Positions 36,574 to 45,719 of a stretch of 64,000 nt of DNA are shown here, piece by piece (position 1 is the first letter of the stretch; every line of letters begins with the position of its first letter). Source of the stretch: Geothrix sp. Lineage in GTDB: Bacteria; Acidobacteriota; Holophagae; Holophagales; Holophagaceae. Below the pieces are notes generated by a model. That model had not been told where the DNA came from. It did not search any database and worked only from the letters and a program-made list of their open reading frames with translations. The DNA is taken from positions 2,716,857-2,780,856 of the forward strand of contig NZ_CP126625.1 of the NCBI RefSeq assembly GCF_030219325.1, given 5' to 3'. Made by a program: the position numbers and the translations under genes.

Positions 36574-36590
36574 TTTATCTCCTCTATTTA

Positions 36591-39500
36591 TCATTGTTTC
36601 ACTTGTGCATTGTCTAAAATATGAGTCGGGTCAATAAGATCAGACCTGCGTTGATATGGTGCATTCCCAATATCTGTTAATGGACCTTTTCCACTTCCAC
36701 TATACAACTCAAGGTGAAGCATACTTGACCCATCATGATCATTTGCTATAGTATAACCAATTACATCTCCCATTTTAACGTGAGATCCTGTAACAATTCC
36801 ATTGGGTACCGCAGCAGATATTTCACCATACCTAGCCACGACTCCATTACTAAAAGTAACCTCCATTGCATAAGTGCCATAATAGAAAGGAGTCGGGGTT
36901 CGAGTCACTACACCATCTTTCATAGCAAGAACAGGAGTTCCGGCTGGTGCCAAGTTATCAGATGCTGCATGGTTTCGATGGTTTTTTCCTTTGTCCCGGG
37001 ATGCACCGAATTGCCGCCCACCTGTCTTGTACCCACTTGCTGGACGTGTAGGGAGGGGGAACATGTAACCAATGTCGAGAGCTCTCTTAACTGCGTTCCA
37101 AGCTCTTGTAAATAGGTTCCCTGTTTGCGCCTCCTTCTTCTTTTCATCTTCCCGTTTCTTTCTAGCCGCCTCCTCAGTTTCATTATTTGCCTTGGCGGAA
37201 AAATTCGCGCTCGCGCTATTGGATTTGGTCCCCTCATTCAGAGCCATCATCCCCGTCGGATCCGTGCTCATGATCGGGGAATTCAGCACATAGCTGTAGA
37301 TGTTCCAGCTCTGAGTCTGCTCGAAGTGTTGATCTCGGGCGGGGTCGGGACTGGCGAAGCGCCCGAACCAGGGCATGTAGAAGCGCGCCTGCATGTAGAT
37401 GAGGCCTGATGAATCGGTCTGCTCGTGGGCGGTGTAGCCCTTGGCGCTCTTGAAGGTTCCGGACTGCTCCAGGAGTTCGCCGTAGGGCAGGTACTTCTGG
37501 CGGGATTCCACGACGCCGGTGGGGCCGGTGACGAGGCGGGGGCTGCCCAGGTGGTCCACCTGGATGACATGCAGGCCGGCACTGTCGAACTCGGCGGCCT
37601 CCCGGGTGCCCAGATACAGGATGTCCCGCTTCCAGGTGAGGCTGCCTGCGGCGGTCTTTTCGTACTGGGAGACCAGCTGCCGGGCATCGTTGTAGAGGTT
37701 CACCCGGATCTTCTGCAGGGTGGCCCCGCTGTATTCCTGGACCACCGTCCGGAGCCCCTCGGCGGAATACTGGTAGGTCTCCGTGAGGCCGGTCTTCGTG
37801 TTGGAGACGCTGAGCACCCGACCCAGGGCATCGTAGGTCATGGTGAGGACCACCGGGTTCACGCTGGTGGGTTTTTCAAAGACCTTGGTCAGGTTCCCCT
37901 GGGCATCATAGACCGCCCCCGTGGGGAGTCCAGTGGCGGTGGTGGCGGGCAGCCGGTTCTGCAGCAGGGCGGCGCTGCCCTGGGTGAAGGCGGCGTTCAC
38001 CACCTGGCGCCCAGGATCCGACAGCAGGCCTGAGGCCGTGACGTAGGCCGTGGAATCCCCCTTGGCGCCCTTCCAGCCGGTGACCCGCTGGATGCTGCTA
38101 GCCACCCGATTGCCGAAGGCATCGTAGTCGAACTGCTGGAGCTGTTCCCCGTAGGTGGGGGACTGGATCACCGCCGAGATCAGCCGGTTGAGCTCGTCAT
38201 AGCCGTACTGGTCAAAGGCGTAGGACCCGGCCCCATCGGGACGCAGCTTGTCGAACTCCCGGGTGAGGTTGCCAACCTCGTCGTACTTGTATAGCCAATC
38301 CGCCTGGGGAGTCGTCTGGCCATCCAGGTGCTTCACCCCCGTCAGCCGGGCCTGGTCGAGGTCGTACTCGAACTTGCTGGCCGCCCCGTTCCCGTAGGCG
38401 ATGGCCTTCAGGGCCCAGCTGACGGAGTCGTAATAGACCCAAGGCGTGCTGGCGACATTCTGGGCGCCGTAGGACAGCGAGCTGGGCAACCCCGTCAGGG
38501 GGTGGTAGCTCTGGGCCCAGCTCTCATGGCTCGTGCTGCCGCTGGTCCGGTTTCCATAGATGTCATAGACGAAGGCCTGGGTGAAGGTCCGGGGCGTTCC
38601 CTGGACGGACACGGTCGTCGCCAGGGTGTCCAGCCGCTTCCCCTGGCCGCCGTAGGTGAAGGCGGTCACCACCGCACCATCGGTGCTCGAGGCGAGGTGA
38701 CCCTTCCCGTTGAGGGCGGTGTCGTAGACGAAGGACTGGGACACGCTGCCATCGGTGGTGGAGGTCACGGAGAGGGGGCGGCCCATCCAGTCGGGTGCCA
38801 TCTGGACGATGCGGCCGTTGTAGTTCGTAGTGGTGGGTTTGCCCGCCACGGTGAAGTCACCGTAGATCGTGACCCCACTTTCGGGCTGACCGAGGGTCTC
38901 CAGCCAGCCCAGGCGGTTGTAGCCCCAGGTGCGGGTCTGAACACGGTTCGCCTCGTCGTACTGCTTCACCTCCTTGATTCGGTCGCCGCCATCGTAGCGG
39001 TATTCCGTGCGGAGGTTCTGGAGGGTCCCGGTGTTCGGATTCAAGGGGTCGGTGTATCTGGAGACGGGGGTGGTGAGCCGCACCAGGCGCCCGGCAGCAT
39101 CGCTCTCCGCCCACTTGACCTGGGCCACGGTGGTGCCCGGCCCTACGGTGATAAGGCGAACCGGACCCACATAGGCGGTCACGCCGGGTGGCAATTTCGC
39201 AGGACCGAAATACTCGGTCGTGGAAGCGACCTTGTTCCCGTCCTGGCTGAGGACCACCCGGCCCCGGCCATCGTAGGCGGTGGCCACGCCTGCATAGATG
39301 GCAGGATCAGTGGTGGTCGTGGTGGTCCCCGGAATGGATTGCCAGGTGATGCAGATGGCATTGCCATCCGCATCGAGGCCCCACTTCTTGCAGACCGTGG
39401 TGTCCTGGGTGGTCGTTGTGGTTTTAATGTCCCGGGTCAGGGCAGGCTTGACCCATTCCGCTTCGTGGTTGGCCCCATCGCCGCTGAGCCAGACCGTCAC

Positions 39501-42302
39501 TCCTGTCTTCCGCCCGGCCTTGTCGTAGCCGTGCAGCCGGTGGGACTTCGCCCCATCCTCTGCCGTGCGGCGTTCCAGGATCAGGTCTCCGAACCCGTTG
39601 TAACGGTACTCCATGACTTGGCTGCCATGGGTGACAGTGATGCCCCGATGGTCCGTGTCGTTGTAGTCGATCTGAATGGATGCATCGCCATCTGACGAAG
39701 TGATGCCCGATAGGCGCCCGGCCAGATCCCAGGAGAAGGTCTTCACGGTGCCGTTCATGTCCGTCTGGGTTCTGGGCCGCCCGAGTTCATCCGATTCCTG
39801 ACTCACGCTTAGGGTCGTTCCCGCACTGGGCTTCTGGGTGATGGCATTCAGGTGGCCCAGGGCATCGTAGCCGTAGGCGCTGACGCCCAGTTTTCCACTT
39901 AACGCCAGTCCCGGAGAGCTCAGGTAGGCGCTCTGCAACTCCAGGGCAGCCCGTCCCACGGTGCCCTGGAAGGTGAAGGCCGTGGCAACGGCCGGCGCCC
40001 CGGTGTTGCTCACCTCCACCGACTCGATCCGGTTGATGTCAGCGTGGAAGGTTCTGGTCAGCAGGGGCTGGACATCAGGAACCGCCACACCTGGGGCCAG
40101 GAACCCCGTGTTGTCCTTGCAGGTGGTCGTCTGCTCCGTCTTCACCCGGGAGAAGATCCATTCGAGTGGTTTGGGTTCGAAGGTCTTGTCGGTCCGACGG
40201 TAGAGGCCCTTGTCGGCAGCATAGGTCTCGTTGCCCAGGCCCCTCTGCTCCAGGCTGAGGTAATCCACCGTCAGCACGGGAGCGGCGTTGATGGTCGAGA
40301 CGGAATGACTGGTTTTCCAGCCAGAGGCCGTGGCGTCCCAATCGGTCGTCTCCTCGGTCGTCAGGACCTGGCTCTCCTTGTCCCAGGTGCGAACCCGGGT
40401 GGGATAGGGCACGGAGTGTTGGCCCAGGCTGCCATCGGGAGCCCCCACCACCCGGACATCAAAGCGGTCCTTGACCGTCCACTTGTAGGCGGAACTGGAC
40501 GCGGGGTCGGTGACAGCCAGGTCGGCCTTCCAGTCCACGCCGGGCTCGTAGAGGCGAACCTCCCGCTCAAGCGTCTTGATGAAGGCCAGGTTCTGCATGC
40601 CCTCAGGGCCTGTGAGGACATTGTCGGTGGGTGGCGAGACGAACCGGTGGACACTGACACTACCGTCCGGCTGCTGGATGGAGTCATAGAAGGTCCCATC
40701 CACCCACTGGTCCGGCGGCGCTTGGTGGAAGGGAATGTTCGACCAGTTGGACTGGGGTACGACGCGGATATGGCGGGTCTGGCGGAACTGGGTGCCGTCG
40801 GTATCATCGATGCGCCATACCCCATAAGTGAAGGCGGGCCGACCCGTGTCCACACTGCCGATCATCCCGCCCCATGCGTCGGGGCTGTAGTTGGGCCGGT
40901 ACCGATAAGGTTCCCAATAGAGGGTGACGGTCCTGGTGGGGAAGGTGACACCGTAGAGCACCGTGGGGGAGAGGCTGACAGGCGCCGAGGAACCTCCTTC
41001 CCAGGTCGCAGGAGGCGCGCCACTCCAGGTAAAACGGATCTCCTCCTGGGTGGCTTCCTGGAGCACTCGCATGGGCTGCACGGACAAGACGGCGGCATCG
41101 AAGGCCAGGCCGTCCCGGTTGATGGTGCCATTGGGACTATTGGCACCTGGGCTGTCCGGCCCACCCCCTGAGGCAAGGCTCAACTGGCCGCCTTCAGGGT
41201 GGGCAAGCTCGAGGATGAAGGACGAGGTCGGCTGGCTGACGCCCTCGTAGCTCACACGAACCTGGGTGGCGGCCGTCACCAGGGTCCTGGACTCCAGCAG
41301 GCTGGTGGACTGTCCGGGGAAGGTAACCTTCCCGAGGGCCTGGACTCGGATCTTCAACTGGGGGTTGACGCTCCAGGATGCGGTATACCCCACACCGTCC
41401 GGATCGTAGGCGAAGTCGACGGATTCACCGAACTTGTTTCGCATGTGGGTGATCACGTAGTGACCACTGTAGAGCTGGTTCTTCTCTCCGTTGGCCAGAT
41501 AGGGGAGGACTCTGGTCATGTATGTGTGGTGCACATAGTGGAACTCGTAGGCTACCTCCCCGTTGATGACGACCACTCGGCGGGGAAAGTCCCACTTGTA
41601 CAGGACCGACTCAGGATACTGCTGGATGTCCGCCGAGACCTCGTCCGTGATCTGGGCGGGATTGCCTGAGGCACGCAGGCCGAGGATGAGGCTGCCATCC
41701 GATCCCATCTGCATGAACGGCACCCTAGGGCTAGATCCAACGAGACATGGCCAGTTGCCTACCGTGTCGTTCTCGCCATACCCGAATTTCCTGAGGAGCG
41801 ACTGCGCGTCAGCCGTCGTCATACCCACCGGAAGCTGGCCAAGCGCACGACCGCCACCTCCGCCCGGCAGAGCGTAGGTGCTCTTCTTGCGATCCAGGGT
41901 GCTGACCAGGGTGCCCAGGTCAAAGGTTCCAGGACTGAAGGAGGCGGACCCGAAGCCACGCTGGTACAGGGTGTCGATCGTGGTCACCACGGGCGGTTTG
42001 GTGGCCCATTCGGGATCGCTCAGCACGTTCTCATCGCTCGTGCTGATCGCCAGCTGGGGATTGATCCGCATGGTCAGTACGGGGCGAAACTTCAGCCCCC
42101 GCTCGCCAATGCCCGGCCCGAAGGGCAGGTTCATGCTGGCGGCGCCTGTAGCGGCATCCACCTCGACGCCGGAGGTGAACGTCGCGGGACCCTTCGCCCT
42201 GTCGAACCTCACATCCGAGAAGGAGGTCTGGTAGCTCTGCGCCAACGCCGAGACTGTGGCAAGACAGGATAGGAGGAGGGGGACGAAGGATCGAAGCGGC
42301 AT
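36591..42302 (-). CDS. Secreted RHS-repeat polymorphic toxin with M23-like C-terminal tip
   Basis: 1903 aa from the ATG at 42302. Residues 1-22 are a Sec signal peptide (LLLSCLATVSALAQ). A long N-terminal region (to about 800) is followed by YD/RHS repeats (GRLSGITSSDGDASIQIDYN, YRYNGFGDLILERRT, YDALGRVLSVSNTKTGLTE) and the RHS core end GLIYMQARFYMPWFGRFASPDP, then STDPTG (residues 1681-1684). The core is GC-rich; the tip after DPTG turns AT-rich at once. The tip has an M23/LytM fold pattern: HAASD (H1778, D1782), GTPVLAMKDGVV and LHLELY (H1863). Zinc ligands are conserved, but the two usual catalytic His positions are E1827 and M1861. RHS proteins encapsulate and deliver their tip into rivals. 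Confidence 0.9.
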   Translation of the reverse strand: MPLRSFVPLLLSCLATVSALAQSYQTSFSDVRFDRAKGPATFTSGVEVDAATGAASMNLPFGPGIGERGLKFRPVLTMRINPQLAISTSDENVLSDPEWATKPPVVTTIDTLYQRGFGSASFSPGTFDLGTLVSTLDRKKSTYALPGGGGGRALGQLPVGMTTADAQSLLRKFGYGENDTVGNWPCLVGSSPRVPFMQMGSDGSLILGLRASGNPAQITDEVSADIQQYPESVLYKWDFPRRVVVINGEVAYEFHYVHHTYMTRVLPYLANGEKNQLYSGHYVITHMRNKFGESVDFAYDPDGVGYTASWSVNPQLKIRVQALGKVTFPGQSTSLLESRTLVTAATQVRVSYEGVSQPTSSFILELAHPEGGQLSLASGGGPDSPGANSPNGTINRDGLAFDAAVLSVQPMRVLQEATQEEIRFTWSGAPPATWEGGSSAPVSLSPTVLYGVTFPTRTVTLYWEPYRYRPNYSPDAWGGMIGSVDTGRPAFTYGVWRIDDTDGTQFRQTRHIRVVPQSNWSNIPFHQAPPDQWVDGTFYDSIQQPDGSVSVHRFVSPPTDNVLTGPEGMQNLAFIKTLEREVRLYEPGVDWKADLAVTDPASSSAYKWTVKDRFDVRVVGAPDGSLGQHSVPYPTRVRTWDKESQVLTTEETTDWDATASGWKTSHSVSTINAAPVLTVDYLSLEQRGLGNETYAADKGLYRRTDKTFEPKPLEWIFSRVKTEQTTTCKDNTGFLAPGVAVPDVQPLLTRTFHADINRIESVEVSNTGAPAVATAFTFQGTVGRAALELQSAYLSSPGLALSGKLGVSAYGYDALGHLNAITQKPSAGTTLSVSQESDELGRPRTQTDMNGTVKTFSWDLAGRLSGITSSDGDASIQIDYNDTDHRGITVTHGSQVMEYRYNGFGDLILERRTAEDGAKSHRLHGYDKAGRKTGVTVWLSGDGANHEAEWVKPALTRDIKTTTTTQDTTVCKKWGLDADGNAICITWQSIPGTTTTTTDPAIYAGVATAYDGRGRVVLSQDGNKVASTTEYFGPAKLPPGVTAYVGPVRLITVGPGTTVAQVKWAESDAAGRLVRLTTPVSRYTDPLNPNTGTLQNLRTEYRYDGGDRIKEVKQYDEANRVQTRTWGYNRLGWLETLGQPESGVTIYGDFTVAGKPTTTNYNGRIVQMAPDWMGRPLSVTSTTDGSVSQSFVYDTALNGKGHLASSTDGAVVTAFTYGGQGKRLDTLATTVSVQGTPRTFTQAFVYDIYGNRTSGSTSHESWAQSYHPLTGLPSSLSYGAQNVASTPWVYYDSVSWALKAIAYGNGAASKFEYDLDQARLTGVKHLDGQTTPQADWLYKYDEVGNLTREFDKLRPDGAGSYAFDQYGYDELNRLISAVIQSPTYGEQLQQFDYDAFGNRVASSIQRVTGWKGAKGDSTAYVTASGLLSDPGRQVVNAAFTQGSAALLQNRLPATTATGLPTGAVYDAQGNLTKVFEKPTSVNPVVLTMTYDALGRVLSVSNTKTGLTETYQYSAEGLRTVVQEYSGATLQKIRVNLYNDARQLVSQYEKTAAGSLTWKRDILYLGTREAAEFDSAGLHVIQVDHLGSPRLVTGPTGVVESRQKYLPYGELLEQSGTFKSAKGYTAHEQTDSSGLIYMQARFYMPWFGRFASPDPARDQHFEQTQSWNIYSYVLNSPIMSTDPTGMMALNEGTKSNSASANFSAKANNETEEAARKKREDEKKKEAQTGNLFTRAWNAVKRALDIGYMFPLPTRPASGYKTGGRQFGASRDKGKNHRNHAASDNLAPAGTPVLAMKDGVVTRTPTPFYYGTYAMEVTFSNGVVARYGEISAAVPNGIVTGSHVKMGDVIGYTIANDHDGSSMLHLELYSGSGKGPLTDIGNAPYQRRSDLIDPTHILDNAQVKQ

Positions 42303-42314
42303 GGGATTCACCAA

Positions 42315-42614
42315 AGGATTTGGCCCATGCTAGGGGCGTCGGGTTCTCATCGTCTGTTAAATGATGTGAAGATCAATTGCTATTAATATTTAACAAATTA
42401 GCCGGTTACAACCTGTCGAAACAGCTGGATATCGAGTGTCCGAATCTCTCCCAACCCAAGGCGGCCTGCGGAGCGAGGGGGAAGTTCCGATGCGAGGATC
42501 TCAGGCCCGTCGACCTTTCCTTGCCAGAAGCGTAGCGGACCGGCCTATCAACGACCCGACTCCCCGCAGCCAGCCAGGAAAGACTCGTGCCCCCTGTTGA
42601 CTCAGAATGAAGGT
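42315..42614. other. Intergenic region between RHS and SprT-like genes
   Basis: About 300 bp with no gene. The left part (42350-42410) is AT-rich and is the likely RHS promoter region; it contains the inverted repeat TGTTAAAT (42355-42362) / ATTTAACA (42388-42395), a possible regulator site. The rest (42411-42614) is GC-rich with short palindromes and no clear promoter. Confidence 0.4.
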
Positions 42615-43010
42615 ATGACACTCACCCTCCGCCACCGCGCCCAGGCCATCCTCCGCGAGGCGGGCTGGAATCTCGCGCCGCCTCCCGTCATCTGGTCGCC
42701 GCGCATGGCGCGGTGTGCGGGGTTGTTCGTGATCGAGAAGGATGCGCGGGGGAAGTGGCATCCGGAGATCCGGCTCAGCATTCCGCTGCTGCGGCGCCGG
42801 GACTGGCCCTGGCCGCAGCAGGTGTGCGGGATGAACTGCCACGATCCGGAGCAGGTGCAGCGGCGCATCCTGGAGCACGAGCTCATCCACTTCAAGCTGT
42901 GGGCAGATGGGGAGAAGAACTGGGGGCACGGCGAGCAGTTCCGGCGGCTGGCCTTCGAGGTGTTCGGGCACCAGAGCATTACCCACGGCATCGGCACGGA
43001 ACCCGACTAG
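42615..43010 (+). CDS. SprT-like zinc metallopeptidase-type protein
   Basis: 131 aa from the ATG at 42615 (a TTG six codons earlier is less likely). The motif RRILEHELIHFKLWADGE supplies HExxH (about residues 88-92), and a third His is in NWGHGEQFRRLAFEVFG, the arrangement of SprT-like proteins. The N-terminal half has basic SPRMARCAGLFVIEKDARG like the SprT strand region. Family members are thought to act on DNA-bound or cytosolic proteins. Its last 33 bp with the TAG stop are duplicated downstream (locus D). Confidence 0.75.
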   Translation: MTLTLRHRAQAILREAGWNLAPPPVIWSPRMARCAGLFVIEKDARGKWHPEIRLSIPLLRRRDWPWPQQVCGMNCHDPEQVQRRILEHELIHFKLWADGEKNWGHGEQFRRLAFEVFGHQSITHGIGTEPD

Positions 43011-43133
43011 GTCCGGCGCGCGAGTTCGGCGTGATTCGCTCGTGTGGGGCCCCGCTCCGCAGGCTCCCCCGGAGCCTCCTGCGCGACCCACATCGTCGCG
43101 ACCCACGGCATCGGCACGGAACCCGACTAGGTC
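42981..43133. repeat. Locus D: palindromic element between two copies of the SprT-like gene 3' end
   Basis: Two identical 33-bp direct copies (42981-43013 and 43101-43133) flank an 87-bp insert (43014-43100). The left copy holds the true stop (TAG 43008-43010), so the junction is 3 bp past it. The insert contains the hairpin AGGCTCC-CCC-GGAGCCT and GGGGCCCC. In gene direction it aligns with the locus A insert (GCGTGATTC, CGCAGGCT, AGCCT, then ACCC), and the hairpin differs by a compensating G-C to C-G pair. It belongs to subfamily E2. Confidence 0.8.
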
Positions 43134-44190
43134 AGCCTCCCAGCGCCATCCGCAGCGCGTCCAGCTCGGCGGTGTAGATGCGCAGCTTGAATCGGCCGGG
43201 GAGCAGGCCGTAGAGCCAGCGCCGCTTGAGGAATTGGGCCGGCGGCTCCAGGGGCAGCTCCAGGTAGGGCGGGTTGATCCAGCCGCGCCCGGTGCGCATG
43301 CGCCCGGGGAGGGACCCCCGCGGGACCCGCAGGAACGGCGTGCCGAAGGTGTGCACGAGCAGATCCCCGTCCACCACGCTGACGCAGGCCACCAGGAACT
43401 TCCACTGCCCGCCCCCGACGAGGCCGAGCTCAACGAAGGGCCTGCAGAAGGCGGCCTGGGCCACCGCCTGCGGCGCCTCCGGAAGCCGGCCCGAGCGCCG
43501 CCCCAGGCCCCAGAGGAGGAGTGATGGCAGCAGCAGGATGACCAGGGGGAAGAGGCCGAGAACATTGAGGGGGAGCAGGTACCGGTAGCGGGTCTCTCCG
43601 GGGATCGCGGCCAGGGCGGCGCCCAGCCTGCTGCCGGGCCCCGTCCCGTCGGCTCCCCGCAGGGAGAGCAGCAGGGCGTGGAAGACCTCCTGCTCGGGCA
43701 GGAAGCCCTGGGAGGTGCGCAGCTCCACCCAATGGCGATGGCCGCCCTGGTCGAAGCAGGCCACCAGCCGGAGTGCCTTCCCCTCCTTGTGCATCGCGTA
43801 GGCGCCCTGCCGGAAGAGGGGCAGGGGCTGGAAGAAGTGGTCCCGCCCGCGGCTGCGGTAGTGCAGGGGATCCGCGGACCAGGCGGGCAGGCTGAACCAG
43901 CGGAGGCAGGCCGCCTCGAAGGTCGCCCCGTCCAGGGGTTCCGAGGCGAGCTGGAGGGTGCCCACGCCCCGGGCCTGGAACTCCTGGATGCGCCAGGCCT
44001 GGTTGGTCCGCCCGCCCGAGGGCCGGAAGGCGGCGGGCAGGGGCAGCTCGACCGCGCCGAAGGCCACCACCCGGGCCCCCCGGGGATCCATGGCGGACTG
44101 CGCGGATCCGCGCACGAAGGCCGCGATCCCGGCCATGACCGCCAGGACCACCGCGGCGATGGGAAGCAGGACCAGGGTCTGTCGCCTCAT
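43132..44190 (-). CDS. Membrane-anchored hypothetical protein
   Basis: 352 aa. An N-terminal hydrophobic segment (about 8-26) is followed by an outside domain (about 30-205), a second hydrophobic segment (about 210-232) and a C-terminal domain with GQWKFLVACVSVVDGDLLVHTF. It has no motif that I recognise. It is convergent with the SprT-like gene, its stop lies at the end of the locus D repeat, and it is divergent from the 5'-nucleotidase gene (46 bp). Function unknown. Confidence 0.65.
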   Translation of the reverse strand: MRRQTLVLLPIAAVVLAVMAGIAAFVRGSAQSAMDPRGARVVAFGAVELPLPAAFRPSGGRTNQAWRIQEFQARGVGTLQLASEPLDGATFEAACLRWFSLPAWSADPLHYRSRGRDHFFQPLPLFRQGAYAMHKEGKALRLVACFDQGGHRHWVELRTSQGFLPEQEVFHALLLSLRGADGTGPGSRLGAALAAIPGETRYRYLLPLNVLGLFPLVILLLPSLLLWGLGRRSGRLPEAPQAVAQAAFCRPFVELGLVGGGQWKFLVACVSVVDGDLLVHTFGTPFLRVPRGSLPGRMRTGRGWINPPYLELPLEPPAQFLKRRWLYGLLPGRFKLRIYTAELDALRMALGG

Positions 44191-44236
44191 GGGCCCTCCG
44201 CAGCGATCTTATCCACCTCCGGAGTACACTCCTGCC

Positions 44237-45706
44237 ATGACCGCCTGGGATTCCGCCTACCTTTCCGCGCCACCCCTGACCGAGGCGGAGGACCGCCTGC
44301 CGCCGGCGCACAAGCTGTACGCCCTGCGCACCCTGCCCATGGGGGAGATCAAGGCCATCGGCTTCGACATGGACCACACCCTGGCCCGCTACCGCAGCCC
44401 GGAGATCGACGACCTGGCCTTCAAGAAATCCGCCCGCCTGCTGGTGCGGGACCGGGGCTACTCACCCTGGCTGCTGGAGTGCGACTACGATCCGGACTTC
44501 GCGGTGCGCGGCCTGGTGCTGGACGGCCTGCGCGGCAACCTGCTGAAGCTCAACCGGGAGCGGCAGGTGGTGCGGGCCTGCCACGGCAGCCGGGCCCTCT
44601 CGCGCCCGGAGCTGGAGGCCACCTACGGCCGGCGCCGCCTGTCCACGGCGGCCAAGGGCTTCCGCAACATCGACACCCTCTTCGAGATCCCCGAGAGCCA
44701 CCTCTATGCGCGGATGGTGGATGGCCTCGATGGCGGCCATCTGAAGGCCGAGAACTACCTCCAGCTCTTCCAGGACGTGCGCTGGGCCATCGACACCGCC
44801 CACCGCAACGGCGAGATGAAGGCCGAGATCCTGGAACACCGGGACTTCTTCATCCCCCGGGATCCCCAGCTGGCCCTGGCCCTGGATCGGCTCAAGCGCT
44901 CGGGCAAGAAGCTGTTCCTGCTGACCAACAGCGAGTGGAGCTTCACGGACGGCGTGCTGGGCCACCTGCTCGACAGCCTGGACGAAGCCCGTCCCCGCTG
45001 GGTGGACTACTTCGACCTGGTGGTGGTGAGCAGCCGCAAGCCCGCCTTCTTCCTGGAGACGCCGGAGCCGAAGCCCCTGGAGGGCCACCCCCGCTGCTTC
45101 AGCGGCGGCCATGCCGCCTGGCTGGAGGCCCAGCTGGGCGCCCAGGGCGAGGAGGTGCTCTACGTGGGCGACCACATCTACGGGGACGTGCTGCGCTCCA
45201 AGAAGAACGCCTCCTGGCGCACCCTGCTGCTGGTGCCCGAGCTGGAGCGGGAGCTTCGCCTGCTGGAGGCCAGGGCGGCGGACCTGCGTGAGCGGTACCG
45301 CCTGGAGACCGCCCGGCGGCGCACCCTGCGGCGGGCTTCCGTCCTGCACGACCAGTGGCAGCGGAACCGGGCGCGCCGCCACGTGCTGGGCCAGCGCCTC
45401 AGCACCGAGGCCATGCAGGCCCTGGACCACGAAGCCACCCAGCTGGCCGCCAGCACGGAGGCGCTGCAGCACCGCGCCGAGGCGCAGCGCCTCGAGCTGG
45501 AGGAGCTCACCCGCTCGGTGGAGGGCGCCTTCAACCCCATGTGGGGGCCCATGTTCCGGGACCGGGACGAGCTGACCCGCTTCGCCGACCAGATCCAGCA
45601 GTTCGCCTGCGCCTACACCGGCAAGGTCGGCAACCTCTACATGTACGATCCCCTGGCCACGGTCTACGCGCCCCTCCCCACCCTGCCCCACGAGCGGCGG
45701 ATGTAG
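44237..45706 (+). CDS. HAD-superfamily 5'-nucleotidase (cN-II-like)
   Basis: 489 aa from the ATG at 44237. HAD motif I is GFDMDHTLARY (nucleophile Asp near residue 43), motif II LFLLTNSEWSF, motif III a Lys around SSRKPAFF, and motif IV YVGDHIYGDVLRSKK. This is the pattern of the cytosolic 5'-nucleotidase II group, which hydrolyses purine nucleotides such as IMP and GMP. The C-terminal region (about 345-430) is a long coiled coil (LERELRLLEARAADLRERYR) as in other members. It is convergent with the hybrid kinase gene, 13 bp away. Confidence 0.88.
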   Translation: MTAWDSAYLSAPPLTEAEDRLPPAHKLYALRTLPMGEIKAIGFDMDHTLARYRSPEIDDLAFKKSARLLVRDRGYSPWLLECDYDPDFAVRGLVLDGLRGNLLKLNRERQVVRACHGSRALSRPELEATYGRRRLSTAAKGFRNIDTLFEIPESHLYARMVDGLDGGHLKAENYLQLFQDVRWAIDTAHRNGEMKAEILEHRDFFIPRDPQLALALDRLKRSGKKLFLLTNSEWSFTDGVLGHLLDSLDEARPRWVDYFDLVVVSSRKPAFFLETPEPKPLEGHPRCFSGGHAAWLEAQLGAQGEEVLYVGDHIYGDVLRSKKNASWRTLLLVPELERELRLLEARAADLRERYRLETARRRTLRRASVLHDQWQRNRARRHVLGQRLSTEAMQALDHEATQLAASTEALQHRAEAQRLELEELTRSVEGAFNPMWGPMFRDRDELTRFADQIQQFACAYTGKVGNLYMYDPLATVYAPLPTLPHERRM

Positions 45707-45719
45707 GGGCTGCGCCCGG

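Noticed and set aside
36574-36594. Immunity gene start at the ATG overlapping the RHS stop (ATGA)
   Set aside because: The second ATG (36573) has AGAGGAG at a good distance and begins a clean signal peptide; the upstream start would add seven polar residues before it.
42406-43565. Long minus-strand frames opposite the SprT-like gene
   Set aside because: They have Ser/Arg/Trp-rich compositions typical of wrong frames in GC-rich DNA, and the plus strand has a coherent HExxH protein.
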